DNA of 64,000 nt from Cristatella mucedo (GCA_009760855.2 WPIO01000028.1:2048001-2112000); one strand, 5' to 3'. Positions 21,625 through 33,049 are shown, numbered from the stretch's first letter. The notes: generated by a model from the letters alone, not told the origin. Numbers and translations are program-made.

Positions 21625-22400
21625 ACAAATGCATTTAAAAGCAGTGTCGCCGTGCATCTCTGTGGTGTGAACCAATTTTTCTTAGGGCCAACATTGCATT
21701 CCATGCTACCAGCAGCTTCTGGATGGCAGAGCTTCAATAGTAGCTGATTAAACCGATTCAGAATCTGACGTCTGATTTAACTGACCTCAGAGGAAGACAA
21801 TACAGGAGCACTAATGGACCACAGAGCACATAGAGCAGCTAGCTGGTCGATGGGTGCATCACCTGTTGAGCTGTCAACTCACAGCCCTGGCAGTGCCCGG
21901 CCCCCCTGCCATTGTAATTACTTACCCCAAGAAGACTGGGATCTGTAAAAGGCTCGTTAAACTAAAGTACTTTCGGTAAGACCGAAATGCAGAAGCTGCC
22001 GAACGACTAGCTCATACAGCTGCTGCAGCGGCAGGCCTTACCACCACTAAGGGGAGTCGTGGGCGTAATGCAGTTCTCTCACACTTCTAACCGGCGATAG
22101 ACTGAGACCACGTAGTCTTGAGTTGCCGAACACTGTGCAGGAAGAAGTTCGTAAAAGTTGAGCTCGCTCTGCACCACGGCCTGTGCATCCAAATACCTCA
22201 GCTGGCTGCTGCACACGTGGATGCATCTCGGAAGGGGCAGTGCCTCCTGCTCCTCCGGCCACTGGCACTGGCAAGCAGCTGCCGTCGGAATCGTTCTCGG
22301 CAGTCAAATCAAGACGATGTGGTGACGCCTCAAATGTAACATGAACCCTCCAGGAAGGATGCATGAGGGCTGGAAGCACTGGCTCCTTGTTCTCTGATCC

Positions 22401-22683
22401 CTACCACATCAAAATGGTTCGAAAGTAATTCTCGTTGTTGTGAGAGCACAGAGTGGCAAGCCAGAGCAGCAGCTTCACGATGCCCGGCACGGCTTCTACA
22501 GAGGTGCTATCGAGATGCTGGGTCTCTAGCTGGCTGCAGGTAGTCAGTGTGAATGGCAGAGCAGAAAAGTTATTTTACAACTCATTCCTGATGAGGAACA
22601 ACTTTTTCAGCTACCGCAAAGGCTGGTAGGCGACGCAGACCATTGTTACTCAGGGACAAGCACTCGACAGTGGACAGCTTGAA
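22401..22683 (-). pseudogene. Leucine-rich repeat fragment
   Basis: From 22683 the minus strand reads KLSTVECLSLSNNGLRRLPA, a typical LRR (LxxLxLSxNxLxxLP). After a one-frame shift it continues LKKLFLIRNEL, a stop at 22575-22577, then SALPFTLTTCSQLETQHLDS and SVEAVPGIVKLLLWL, a second LRR pattern, ending at 22401. In LRR families these repeats form solenoids for protein binding. The frameshift and stop make it a pseudogene, unless a tiny intron removes them. It has no relation to the coiled-coil array. Confidence 0.5.
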
Positions 22684-24184
22684 TATCAACCGGTATGAAC
22701 TACTTAATCCTTAGTTTTTGTCACTTAGACCCCAGAGTTAGCTAGTAGTAATGACAGCCATCGAATGTGGTTAATCATAATAATTAGAATAGGTCATCTT
22801 TATAGGAGACGAAAAGAACCTCATCTCTCCTCAAGCGCTTTACAACTCACTGTTAGAAAATCAGCACCAAATGGTTAGTGTTATGCAGGCTATGGGGAAT
22901 GCCCAAGCGATCAAATATCTCACTAGTGCAGGCCTGCTAAAGCAAGAATGTTGCATAACAAAGTGGCTGACACAGTGAGTAGAATGAGATTATCAAATGA
23001 CAAAGCGTTTCATGAGAATCACAGGGAATGTGCAACTGTGTGAGAAGTGGCTGAGAGACGATGGCTAGCCACTTGTCAAGATGACCAGAACGCCTCGAAA
23101 AGTCAGGCCACAGTTTTTCACTTTGGTCATTCACTGTTATCCGATTATCGGTGAGAGTGTCCAGGGCAAGGACAGTGAAGTGGTTGACATTCTAATACCA
23201 GTGCAGCAGCGCCCCTAGAACAAGCTACTTGATTCAGAGGCTGAAGGTAAGCAGTCAAATGAGTGGGCTTTGCATAGAAATCAACAGGTAATGCGATATC
23301 TGGTGTTTACAAATGCTCATTCGACGGTGAAAACCGATGGGTGCACACACACAGATACTGAATACCTAATTGCCTTAGGTAAGTCCAGTATCCCAAGTGA
23401 GTATACCGATACTTCAGCGATTGTATCACCTTCTGAAAGAGTTCCTAGTACGCTTTGTACTTATTCAAATAGAGGATTTCCAGACATGCTTAGTGAGTCT
23501 AGCTCTGTGTGCCAAGGTAAGCTTGATCTTGAGGAGAGGCAAGACTAATGGAGGTTTACCCAGCCTGCCTTTCACTTACTGCATCTACAATTGCCCATGG
23601 TTGTTTTTGATTTGACCTATTGTCCACTATAGAATCGCCGAAGCGTCTAAGCTCCGGGTTGACTTTTAGTTCAATAGAAAAACGTCATCTCCGGACTTCG
23701 CATCATCGTTTCATCACAAGCCATTCAAATTTCGTGTCGTCGGTAAGACTTCCAAGCTATGGCAGTGAGTTCCTGTTGCAACTATTGCAAGGCTAAATCC
23801 AACTTGTAATACATTCGATGCCTATAACAGGGGCAAATTTGCCGGCCCGAGCAAATACTTTTGTGATAAGTGGATGGTACAAAGTTTAGACATTGCACTG
23901 GTTGGGAATTATTTTACTTTTTCATGTGCTTTAGATGAGCTGTGAAGTAAGTATATCGATCGCTTAGTAATGACAGTGTCCAAGTGTTTCAGTACACAAA
24001 AAAGCACTTCACACGAACCCTATAAATGCTGTGAGGAACAGGTGCGTTTTAAGCTTTTTGTCAATGTCTCCAAGTAAGAGGATGTCTTGACGTAATTTAG
24101 AAGTTACTTTTAGGTGTTGGGAGTGTTTAAATTCAAGGAAATAATTTGAGATTATTTCCAGGCGCAGCTGAATGACTTTTGTCA

Positions 24185-24640
24185 ATAATAATAATAATGA
24201 TATTGTACTTGATAAAGCACTCTCAGAGAACTTAATCTCTTTCTAAGCGCTTTACATTATTTGCAAAGGGAAATGCAATTAAATGGTATGTAAAATCATG
24301 CTGGAAAAACAATCAAAATGAATAACATGGTTATGGGGACATGCACACTGTCAGCATGCAAATGTGGTTAGTGGCTGCATGCACAGTGTCAGCACGCATA
24401 AGCACGTGAAGGACGAATCACAGGGACGCACGAAATGCTGTCCTAAATAGGTGTGTTTTAAAGTTCCTTTTAAATATGGTCATGTCAGGGGATGTTCTGA
24501 CGCAGGTCGGAAGGGAGTTCCAGGCTTTGGGAGCATGCGAACTAAATGCACGGTCTCCAAAGGATTTAAGGTTTGTACGAGGTATTTCTAGACTGTTGGA
24601 TTCCGAAAAGCGGGTGGTACGATGCTTGGCCTGATGGGGG
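24185..24640 (-). mobile_element. LINE-A 3' fragment inserted in D1
   Basis: Minus-strand LINE-A tail (ATT repeat at 24185-24197, hairpin to about 24260) and part of the C-terminal domain, ending abruptly near 24640. D2 lacks it: the flanking blocks GCTGAATGACTTTT and CGAAAGATTA.GT are contiguous there (37050). Short flanking repeats (about GACTTTTGTC and GATTTTTCGA) look like a decayed target-site duplication. It was therefore inserted after D1 and D2 separated. Confidence 0.85.
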
Positions 24641-25394
24641 ATTTTTCGAAAGATTAGGTCTTACAATTCCTAGCATAATTAAAAAGGAATTCGGATAGGT
24701 AGGCTGCAGTGCAAAAGTGGAGGGACCCAAAAGTGTGACAACACCTTCAATTTGCCAGGCCGCTTAGTTAAGAGCCTGTGTGTGCCGTTGAGAAACGGCA
24801 TGATGGGGCAATTTTAATATGACCGACAAGGGATAATGCAGAGTTTTTCAACAACCATCAAGCTTTTTTGCATATGCCGGAATCACAGGAGCTAGTAGTT
24901 CCAGAACAAAAGCCATTGATTCGGTCGTCTGATGTTCCTGCACACCACATGAACAAACAGCCAGCAAACCAGCCCAGAAAATTCATGTACTATCGTGGAT
25001 ATAGCAAAGAAGGCCCGAATGTTCACATTATCATCCTATTAAAAGTAATGCGACTTGATAGCGAATCTAATGACAGCCCCTAGTGAAAGGCCACTTTAAA
25101 AAAGGACACATGGTTTGGACGCAGTTGCTACCGGAGACGTGCAGGCAGAACCAATTGAGGGTTACACTTTCCAGACTAAGGATAACACGATGACTGGCCG
25201 TTACTAGTAAGTAGGTTTAATTGTTAGACAATTTGAGATATTTTGCTGCGATCAAAGTGTCAAACATCCGCAATAAGTGTAGCTAGGAAGTTGAAAGCTT
25301 GACATGTGTGAGTGCTGTTAACAATCCGAGCCAAAGTATAGCTGGGAATACCACGCTCATAAGTAAATGAAATAAATATAACAAATTTGTTCAG

Positions 25395-25520
25395 CCCCCC
25401 CCCCCAGAAAACTTGATGTTTAATCAGGCCCTTCATGTATGCCTCGGGATTCGAGCCCATCACCTAAACTAAACGTCGGTCAGGGCAAGCACCTTAACCA
25501 GTAGACCGAACCCGATCGAC
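25395..25520 (-). mobile_element. tRNA-derived SINE fragment
   Basis: On the minus strand the order is an A-box-like CTACTGGTTAAGGTGCTTG and a B-box-like GGGCTCGAATCCC about 45 bases on, then a tail with a run of G (poly-C at about 25397-25407 on the plus strand). This resembles a Pol III tRNA-type promoter head. It cannot fold into a full tRNA as read. It is related to the SINE at 35081-35238. Confidence 0.55.
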
Positions 25521-25743
25521 GTAAAATAGAATTATACATTTTCATGAAAATAAAATATGCATAGAACTCTGAAAACTGCAATGCTTTTCATATTTTAAGT
25601 TATTTGCATGGCAGCTGAGAAATCAGGCGAGACTGTTGTGTGCTAGAAAAGTGCATATTAGTTGCGATGGGGAGTACCTATCGTACTACTTTATCCTAAT
25701 TCAAATGCATTCCTAAATGTTATTGGTGCTTTTAAGATCCGTG

Positions 25744-26835
25744 AATTATGCAATAACCAAAGAAAAGCACAGCTGAGCCGAAGCAGGTAGCGGGCTTGGT
25801 GCTGAGCACAGCTCATCCGATGGAAACTCCGAGCTGAGTGCAAGCTGATTTGGTATTCCTAGCATTATCTCGAGCCACTTAGTACATTGTTCCGGGCGCC
25901 TCACTGTGAATCTATCTAACTTAGTGGTCATCAAACCTGCTCTATTATTGGCGTCCCAACTTAAAACAAGTCTTTGGAATCCTTGCTCAACGTTTGATAA
26001 ACCCCTATTACGAAGTGTCCTTATTTCTGAAAAAACTCTCGATCCGCCCACCTTGACTTAAACTTAGCTATAAATCAGTAAATTGCCAAACAATTAAAGA
26101 CCCAATCCCAACTGACTTCTTTCTCATTTCAAACCAGTAAATTAATGAAAACCGATGGTTGTAGCAATTATAGCAAGCACGAACTTCGATTTCAAACCAT
26201 TTTCAATAAACTGAAAGCAGTCTTTTAAATCCATTGTTTTAGTTTCAAAAGCTAATGATGTTGGCAGCAGTCTATAGCCTACCACGCACCAGTTCCTTCT
26301 TTATCTCAGATTTCTCTTATCTCGTTGTGATTCGGTTTGCCAGAAAAGCTCTTCCCTCATTTTACGTGATAGCATTCATTTTGATAACTCATCTGACGTC
26401 TTAAGCACTAAATTTTTCACTGACTGATTCATTGTATCTTGTGACTCGTCACATGGCCCTACTCACATCAAGGGAAACTCAACTGACCAAATTTCCTCAT
26501 ACGGCTGCATTTATCAGTCATCCAATTGATGCCAATTCTTCTTATCCGATCGCATGCAAACCTCATTCTTTCTAACACGTGTGCCCTCCTCCTCCTCATC
26601 AAAAATCACCTTTCAATCACGAAAGCTCAGGAGAATAGACATGATGCTGTCCGTGGGGGAATATTGGCTTCGCCTCTGCTTTTGAATCCTCCTTTTGACC
26701 TGTCATCATCGGTAGATTGCTCAACAATACAACACCTGAGATTATCGACCAGTTGGCACCAGTTACTCAGCACACTGTGCCCCCTCGCCAGATGTAAAAG
26801 GCAGGTGAAGAAGAAGAGGAAGGCACCGAAGACGT
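25744..26835 (+). mobile_element. LINE-A endonuclease-region fragment
   Basis: This matches the endonuclease half of the LINE-A copy at 39724-43350, in the opposite orientation. Recognisable pieces are LKTSLWNPCSTFDKPLL (near 25965) and AAVYSLPRTSSFF (near 26265), equivalent to LWNPRSMCNKPLV and VAVYRPPGTKSYF in the other copy. The frame is broken many times. It ends where a minus-strand LINE-B begins. Confidence 0.65.
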
Positions 26836-26844
26836 ACCATTAGG

Positions 26845-27350
26845 GACTAAACAGGTAACCGGTCTGGTGGGTGAGACCTGAACCCCACACGATAAGGATT
26901 AAACGCAATCGGACAAATACGATTTCAACAACTACAGTGCCTGTCTCGTCGGCGAGACCAATCTCCGTTCATAATCGTTCAGATAGGGCACCGTGATCAA
27001 TGGTGAGGGAGGTGTCTGATAGATCCAGCCAAGCTAGGACAGTGGTATTGCCGCCATCACTGCTAAATTAGGTTTTATTGTTAACTCGGAAGAGAGTGGT
27101 TTCAGTGGAGTGCTTACTAAAGAACCTCGATTGAATTATTTCTGAAATGTAATTCATTTCAATATGTGCTACCAGCAGTTTAGTTACAATTTCTTCAAGA
27201 ATTTTCTATAAAAAAAAGAAGAAGGCATATTGGGCCATATTTTGTAGTTACCTCTGCATCTAATCGAGGCTTTTTAAGAATCGGTCTAAAGACGGCCGAT
27301 TTGAAGGATTTGGGTACGACCCATTTTTGCAAAGAATCATCCAAAAATCA
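26845..27350 (-). mobile_element. LINE-B reverse transcriptase fragment
   Basis: The minus strand shows VPKSFKSAVFRPILKKPRLD near 27300, then a decayed HSTETTLFRVNN and TVLAWLDLSDTSLTIDHGAL near 27000-27120. These match HSTEIVFVRVNN and ALALLDLSATFDTIDHEVLF of the copy at 59700. It is truncated at both ends with several stops. The LINE-A fragment at 25744-26835 abuts it in the opposite orientation. Confidence 0.65.
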
Positions 27351-27797
27351 CGGTTGTGGCCAAACCAAGTTGGTCTGCCAGTGAAGTTTTTCAGGAGAAA
27401 GCCCTCTTTACTAGTGGTTATTTATGTAGCCCCGTCACATGCAGAAACCTCGAAGGGTATTTAAAGGAAGTTCACAGGCAGCGATTCAGCAGGAGGGGGC
27501 TCTATTGAGGCACGAAAGAGCACAATGTTTTCACCTTTGCATGCAAAGCACACAGTTGCAGTCATTCCCGAGCTCAGCTGGACTACGACAATCGAGGCTA
27601 GTTTCCAGCTAGACCTGGCATTTTGTCAGCTTCAATTGAGCCTTGAAGACGTCTATGCTCACGTTAGCATTGCTTTCAGGCTATCTGCAATTCAGATCGC
27701 ATCGACTTGGATCAGAATACAGTCACTTGCTTCAGTAGATAAATGGTAAATAGTAGATGTGGCTGAATGAAGGGCTCGTAAGGGGGCCATGAGAAAC

Positions 27798-27803
27798 TTT
27801 ATT
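27798..27803 (-). promoter_or_regulatory. Polyadenylation signal AATAAA of U4
   Basis: The same GCCAATAAAG context as in U1 and U2, about 105 bases past the stop of the 98-aa frame. Retention in three units supports a functional 3' end in the ancestral gene. Confidence 0.4.
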
Positions 27804-27904
27804 GGCTTTGGCAGAGACGTGAAAACGTTCAAGGAGAGCTCGCCCACGACTGCCTGAGGTAGGCGACTCGCGAGGTAGCTTGTCGCCTGAAGCACTTCTG
27901 CAGT

Positions 27905-28201
27905 CTATCCAACGCCGGCTGCTCCCACTCTAGTTTTGTCAGCTGCAGCAGGTGCACAGCCAACAGCAGCCGTCACAGAGCTAGTAGTTGCTGTTGTTCG
28001 GCTGGCTTCTCCAGGACGCCAGGGTGCTTGTCTCTGCTTTTCTATTGCCAGATTTATTTTTTCTTCCTCATGCTTTAGCTTATCTATAGCCAGATTCAAA
28101 GCATCATTACCCAAATTCTGCTTTACAGCAGCGAGCTTTATCATTTCTTTGATCGGCTTCATCTTTTTTCCAGCCCATTTCCGTTCTTCCTCAGAATGCA
28201 C
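27905..28201 (-). CDS. Coiled coil fused in frame to the Ala/Thr-rich tail, 98 aa
   Basis: One frame joins a heptad part (MHSEEERKWAGKKMKPIKEM, then KLAAVKQNLGNDALNLAIDK) to a tail TTATTSSVTAAVGCAPAAAD. In other units stops separate the two parts, so this copy is the best sign that the tail belongs to the same protein. It is short, lacks the usual N-terminal Met-Ala-Lys start and has no promoter-like box upstream, so expression is doubtful. Function unknown. Confidence 0.45.
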   Translation of the reverse strand: MHSEEERKWAGKKMKPIKEMIKLAAVKQNLGNDALNLAIDKLKHEEEKINLAIEKQRQAPWRPGEASRTTATTSSVTAAVGCAPAAADKTRVGAAGVG

Positions 28202-30651
28202 GTGCTGTCCTTCAGCCAGCTAATCAGCTGCAGTAGCTTTTACAGTCCTACAGGGAAGGCAGGTGAAAGGAGACTCATTTTAAAAGACATGCTACGTCTC
28301 ACCGTCTCGACTCTCTTCTAAAATGGAATGCCAGCTCGCCTGCTTTTTCTCGTCCAGCAAGCTACGTGAACATGCCAAGTGCACACCTCTTACCTGGTGG
28401 ACTCTGCAACGGCGCCCTAGACTGAGTGACAATGTTGCAGTTCTTGCTGTATCAGCTCAAGCAAAGGAAGCAGTCCTTGACCGTGAACGCCCAAGTCACC
28501 CGGTAGTATCAACCTGCAATAATGCCTGACCGTTGATCTCTAGATGAGTCGTCAAGTTAACCAATAGAATTGCCCTTTTTATAATTCAGACATTTATTAA
28601 TTTTAAGAACTACATTAGAGCTGGCGATTATTCTAGAATTATGGCATTAATTAAGAATACGTCAAACTAATGGTATATTCTCAGCAGGCTCGCTTGTCCC
28701 GATTAATTTGTCTACTAACGTTTTTTCAAGGCTTCGGAACGCTTCAAACAAACCGCTTTACTTTATTAATTTCGTTATATTGCAGCGGCAGCCATAATTA
28801 AAAATCTTTCTTCTCAACCTGTCAGCATGTAATATTATGGGTAGAACTTCCAGCTGGTAAACATTTATATCAACTGAGACAATTTGGCACGAACTATTTG
28901 ACTAAATTGCTTGGACTACCACAATTTCAGCACTTCTTCTTTACCGGAACTAGATCGCTTGGTAGTCGAACCAAACTAGTAATTTTGAAAGACGTGTTTG
29001 CTATTTGCAGTACTCTCATATTTCGCAGAGATGGTCAGTCATGCAGAGAGGTAGGGAGTTGACCCGGGAGAGAAAGAGAGAGACCGACGGACGGACAGAC
29101 AGACAAATACAGAGGCAGAGGCAGAGAAAGAGATAGTAACAGAGACTGAGAGTCGCAAGTTGAGCAAATTTTCAAGTCACAGACTTCTAGCTCCACTTCG
29201 ACATTCGATACTTCCCCTATCGTAAATCAAACTTTAGTAGTTCCACTTCAAAGAATCAGTGGCTGTCAAGTTGAGTGGCTTTCAAAAATTCCCAACTGCT
29301 TGACGCAATTGGAAATGCAGGTCACCCGCAACGGCTTTTCCACCTCGTCTAGACAAGGCGGTCTGCAATGTGGCTTGCGCAAGAAATCCAAGACCTTATT
29401 TATTCTCGGATGTAACTTGGTCAAAATCAAATGCAAAATGCTTGGAAATGAGCTTTAGTGGAGTCCCACCACAGCCACCTAATTCTAAGTCTAGCGGTTT
29501 TTCTAGAAAACCGAGTGCCATTGTATGGCATCTGAAGCCCTACAATTAATTTTCATCCACTTTCAAACGGTAGCCATTTTAACAATTATTTCAGATTAAT
29601 GTTACAAGCACAGGTGTTTCCTTATAACGACAAAAAGGAAAATTCAAAATGGTTAAAATTCGTACTCCAGAAAAACTGGTTGTGACAATCGTGGTCTAAC
29701 GTACGGATGAATACTTTCAAGCTGTGTGAAAATCTCTAGTTAAAAGTGATTCAGGCAATCCAGCTAAGATTATTACATAAGGCCGTAGACCTAGGATCTA
29801 GTATGTAGCTGATCCACTTACACAGTCGTTTGTGGGATGCCGCTTTTCATTGCTGTGAGCGGCTGCTTTTGCATCTGCATTGTTCCATACTTGACTAGCA
29901 TCATTTTCCTCATTCATAATTACCATGAAGGTTACTCGCACAAAGCCTGAAAATTCATGTTAGCTAGCGTACAAAAGTTAGTCTCGATGGCTTTATAATA
30001 CTAGGCAATTAACCGTGAACCAACAAATATAGTGAGATCGTACTTGCTGGAGGCGAAACTTCGGTTCCTAGGCACTTTATGATCTCACTAAGGTATGGAC
30101 ACTCGGAAGGCAGTCTTATGACCGAGCTGTGCAGTTTAGCTAATTCTTCGTGACTTTTCCATGCGATAGTATGGCACATGCATTTCGAAAAAAAATAGAA
30201 GTCGATACGAGCTGTCAACCATCGCTCGTTTATATTACTTAGGTATCACGGTTACCAAAGCCAGTCTCAGAATTCTTGCAGCTCACGGCCCCTTTAAATG
30301 TGTAGAGACCACGCGAATTACGATGTTAAGTGATTAACCCGTAGCAGCGACAGTTGACGGCTCTACTATACTCACTTCCAATCGCCTTCTCCAAGTCTTG
30401 GCAGCTCTGCCTCACATCGCTTAGATCGTATACATATCTCATACTTATCGTATACTTATCGCATACACTGTATACACTACGGTCATCGGCGAGCTTGGTA
30501 TGACTCCTATAATCGATGGTTGTATTCTAAAAAGCTTAGTTTATTTCTGCTCAAAGTCATAAATGCACGCATCCGTGCTCATATTATTGTTATTTTAAAG
30601 GCGTAATATAACGTGGTTTCCCTGCCAAGCTTTATAATGTGGAAGTTCACT

Positions 30652-30920
30652 TTAGCTGGCTTCGCAAAACAAAAGTTGGAAATGGGAGGTGAACAAAATG
30701 ATTAGTTTCGTCGGGTAGAGACCTTGACAGGTGAACTCGCCCACGACTTCCTGACGAAAGCTGTACTCAGAGGTAGCTTCGTCATAGAAAGAGATTCCAC
30801 AGTCTACCCATCGGCAGGCTGCGGCTGTGTCAGTTTTCTCAGTTGCTGTAGTTGCACATCCGGAAGCAAGCGTCACAGGGCTTGCTGTCGAGGTGTTGAA
30901 GGCAGCTTTATTGAATGCCA
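30652..30920 (-). other. Conserved type B C-terminal tail of U5
   Basis: In frame with the coiled coil but beyond four stops within about 75 bases, an open stretch reads KAAFNTSTASPVTLASG, then CGISFYDEATSEYSFRQEVV, then GEFTCQGLYPTKLI, ending QLLFCEAS at 30652. U7 and U9 keep related ends (LLFCEAS and LFFEAS) in the same phase. Conservation of reading phase between diverged units argues that this was translated, perhaps after removal of a very small intron. Confidence 0.5.
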
Positions 30921-30990
30921 GAACTCATTAGCTGTTCATTAGCCAAGTTCAGCCATTTTGCCAAACGACCTCTACTTTCATTAAGCCAGC

Positions 30991-31768
30991 TCATGCTGAA
31001 GCTGGTTCGTCGACCAGCTTCAGTATTTTTTTAAAAAGTTTGAGCAGTTCTTCAGCCACCTTAGAAATTTCTTTACCTATCATTTGCTGTTTTGGAACAC
31101 ACTTCTGCTGTTCTTCGGCGAGCTTCAGAAACTCTTCAGCCAGCTTCAGTTGTTGTAAAGCCAGATTCAACAGTTCTTCAGCAAATTTCTGCTCTTCTTC
31201 AGCCGGATTTAGCATTTCTACAATTATCTTCCGATTTCTTGCAGCCAGTTTCACAATGTCGCCATTTGTATTTTGCATTCGTTCAGCCAGCTTCAGAAAT
31301 CCTGCATCTGGTTTGTGCTTTTCTTTAAACAGCACCAGGTCTTGCTTAACTGAGTGCTGATTTTCTTTGGCCAGCATCAGCATTTCTTTAGCTAAATTCT
31401 GCCTTTTTTGAGCCAAGGTTCGCGTATTATTAGCTAGGTTCTGCATTCCATCAGAAAGCTTCAGCATTTCTTCAGCTAGTTTCTGATTTTCTTCAGCCAC
31501 CATTTCTGCAGCAGAATTCCATTTTTCTTCAGCCAACGCCTGCTCGTCCTTAGCTTGGTTCAGCATTTGTTCACCTAGCATCGTCGTTTCGTCACCCTGG
31601 ATTAGTTTTTCTAAAGCTAGCTTTTGCTTTTCGTCAGCCAGTTTCAGCATTTGTTTAGTGAGCTCTTGCTTTTCTTTAGCCATCTTTTATCGTGTCTACA
31701 AGCAGTTCCCCGTGTTCTGCGGCCAGCTTCAGCATTTCTTTAGCGAGCTTCTGCTTGTCTTGAGCCAT
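30991..31768 (-). pseudogene. Type B coiled-coil gene copy, one frameshift from a full frame
   Basis: A first frame starts at 31768 (MAQDKQKLAKEMLKLAAEHG) and stops at 31676. A second, overlapping by eight bases, opens at 31683 and runs 230 codons to 30991 (MAKEKQELTKQMLKLADEKQ to KKILKLVDEPASA). The MAQDKQKL start is shared with U6, U7 and U8, so the true start is 31768 and one indel splits the gene. The repeat is a 14-residue, two-heptad pattern such as QNLAKEMLMLAKEN, shorter than the 49-residue type A repeat. Function unknown; a soluble helical rod is likely. Confidence 0.6.
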
Positions 31769-32080
31769 CTTCGCCTTTTCTCCTTCAGCCAGCTAAACGG
31801 CTGTAGCAGTTTTTAAGTCCTGCAAAGAGGCCATTGAAAGAAGGTCTCAATTAGTTCAATTAGCATTTTCTTCCTTACGCTCTCCCGATTCACAAGGGTT
31901 GTTCTACGTACGGCTTGACATTGTGAAAGATTTGAGCAACCGTTTTACTTCTTGCTGCACTACACGGCGGCAAATCGATAGGGCTAGTTTTTTGAAAATA
32001 TGAAATAGTCATGCGCTTGCGCCTGCTATGTATGACTGTACCAGCCACAGTATGCTGACCAACAGAGCCACCAGAAGTCA

Positions 32081-32089
32081 ATATTTAAA
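32081..32089 (-). promoter_or_regulatory. TATA-like TTTAAATAT box of U5
   Basis: The minus-strand TTTAAATATTGACTTCTGG context recurs in U6 (38897-38905), U7 (47018-47026) and U8 (51072-51080). U9 has a mutated form (54123-54131). It lies about 315 bases upstream of the coiled-coil start and 40 bases downstream of the GA tract. Core promoter function is inferred. Confidence 0.4.
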
Positions 32090-32127
32090 GTGTAGTGCAA
32101 GTGTCGGTAGAAGACGCACTTGGAAAG

Positions 32128-32178
32128 ATAAAGAGCGAGCGAGCGAGAGAGAAAGAGAGAGCGAGAAAGAAAGAGAGA
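32128..32178. repeat. Promoter-proximal (GA)n tract of U5
   Basis: A GAGCGA/GAGAAA purine tract immediately upstream, on the gene strand, of the TTTAAATAT box. U6, U7, U8 and U9 have GA tracts in the same place. Confidence 0.8.
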
Positions 32179-33049
32179 ACACGTCTACGGCACGCTTTCA
32201 TGGTGCGGTAGCATGCAGAGTAGGCCCCGAACGACCTCACCAAAACAGCTCTGGCTCACTGTATTCAAGTCGTATCTTGAATCGGCAGCAAGCAAGCCTT
32301 TTTCCACCGTCACAGGAGCGTTAAAATGTCAAGCGCAGACCTCTTACCTCGAGGACTCTACAACAGCTTCCTAGACTGAGTGACTGTGGTGCACTACCGA
32401 CTGGAAGCAACGAATAGGCTGTGCGCGTTCTAGCTGCGTCAGCTCAGGTAAGTAAGTCATCCTTGAACTTGAACGTTCAAGTCATCCGGTAGCATCAAAC
32501 TGCAGCAATGCCTGAACGTTGGTTTCTAGAAGAGCCGTCAAGTCAACAACCGGAATAGCACTTTTTATATTCAGCTATTTATGGATTTTCAAAAAACGTA
32601 AATTTATTACGGTTTTCGAATCTTTTACTGTTATTGCATGGATTAAAAATAAGCTATACCTAGACGTATTTTCTCGGCGGTCTCCGTCAGCCCTAATAAT
32701 GTTTCTAAAAACTTTCTCTTAAATCTTCTGAGCATTTCCATAAATCACTTTGTTTTATAAATTATTACATAGAGCTATTGCAGCAAAGTTTCGTGTTTTT
32801 TTGTTAACCTACAATAACCGTTTAAGCGCCAGCAGGTATAAATGTGTGTCAACCGAATGCTTAAAGCTGTGTCCGGACCAGGTTTGACTTAATTGCGTGT
32901 GTCAATCTGCGAAACGCAGTGCAATTCTGTGTCACGGACCCTTTGACTAATTCGGAAAGCGGCCTGTTTTTCATTAATGAAAATTCTGTTACTGTGGAAA
33001 TTCTTCGATATGCGAAGAGATGTGGAGTACCCGCAATAGAAAGAAAGAG

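Larger units (their letters stand above)
21021..22790 (-). other. GC-rich insert present in D1 only
   Basis: D1 and D2 match up to GTAGCAGG.GAAGAGCC and again from a TCTTTATA block, but D1 has about 1.77 kb between them. The insert is richer in G+C than its surroundings and its open frames lie on the minus strand: 21238-21501, and an LRR-like piece at 22401-22683. Minus-strand GTAAGT donor-like sites occur near 21925 and 21585. It may be part of a spliced gene or a captured gene fragment. Alternatively D2 lost it. Confidence 0.5.
20800..25080. repeat. Segmental duplication copy D1
   Basis: D1 pairs with D2 (34410-37500), same orientation. Shared blocks are the CA repeat with the CACACGTGGA flank, AAGAACCTCATCTCTCCTCA near 22810 (compare 34640), GTGCAGCAGCGCCCCTAGA near 23200 (35245), GGTAAGCTTGATCT near 23515 (36390), the CTATGGCAGTGAGTTCC block near 23758 (36637), and CATATGCCGGAATCACA near 24870 (37363). 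D1 carries two segments absent from D2: a 1.8-kb GC-rich insert (21021-22790) and a LINE-A (24185-24640). The 71-codon frame at 24868-25083 lies in a shared block that D2 breaks, so I do not call it a gene. Confidence 0.8.
27750..29810 (-). repeat. Unit U4 of the coiled-coil gene array (compact, lacks promoter block)
   Basis: The 3' end with AATAAA (27798-27803), tail and coiled coil (27905-28201) are followed at once by the CGCCCTAGACTGAGTGACAA block (28412) without the promoter-like box or microsatellite found in other units. A purine tract follows (29065-29150), then the GTCACAGACTTCTAGCTCCA block. The stretch 28530-29060 is AT-rich and matches the equivalent part of U5 and U6. No other gene is visible. 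Confidence 0.6.

Noticed and set aside
24868-25083. A 71-codon open frame with protein-like composition
   Set aside because: The homologous segment in D2 (37366-37500) has indels and does not preserve the frame. No domain is recognised.
25395-25520. A functional tRNA gene
   Set aside because: A- and B-box-like motifs are present but no cloverleaf with paired acceptor stem can be formed. It is better explained as a SINE head, as at 35081-35238.
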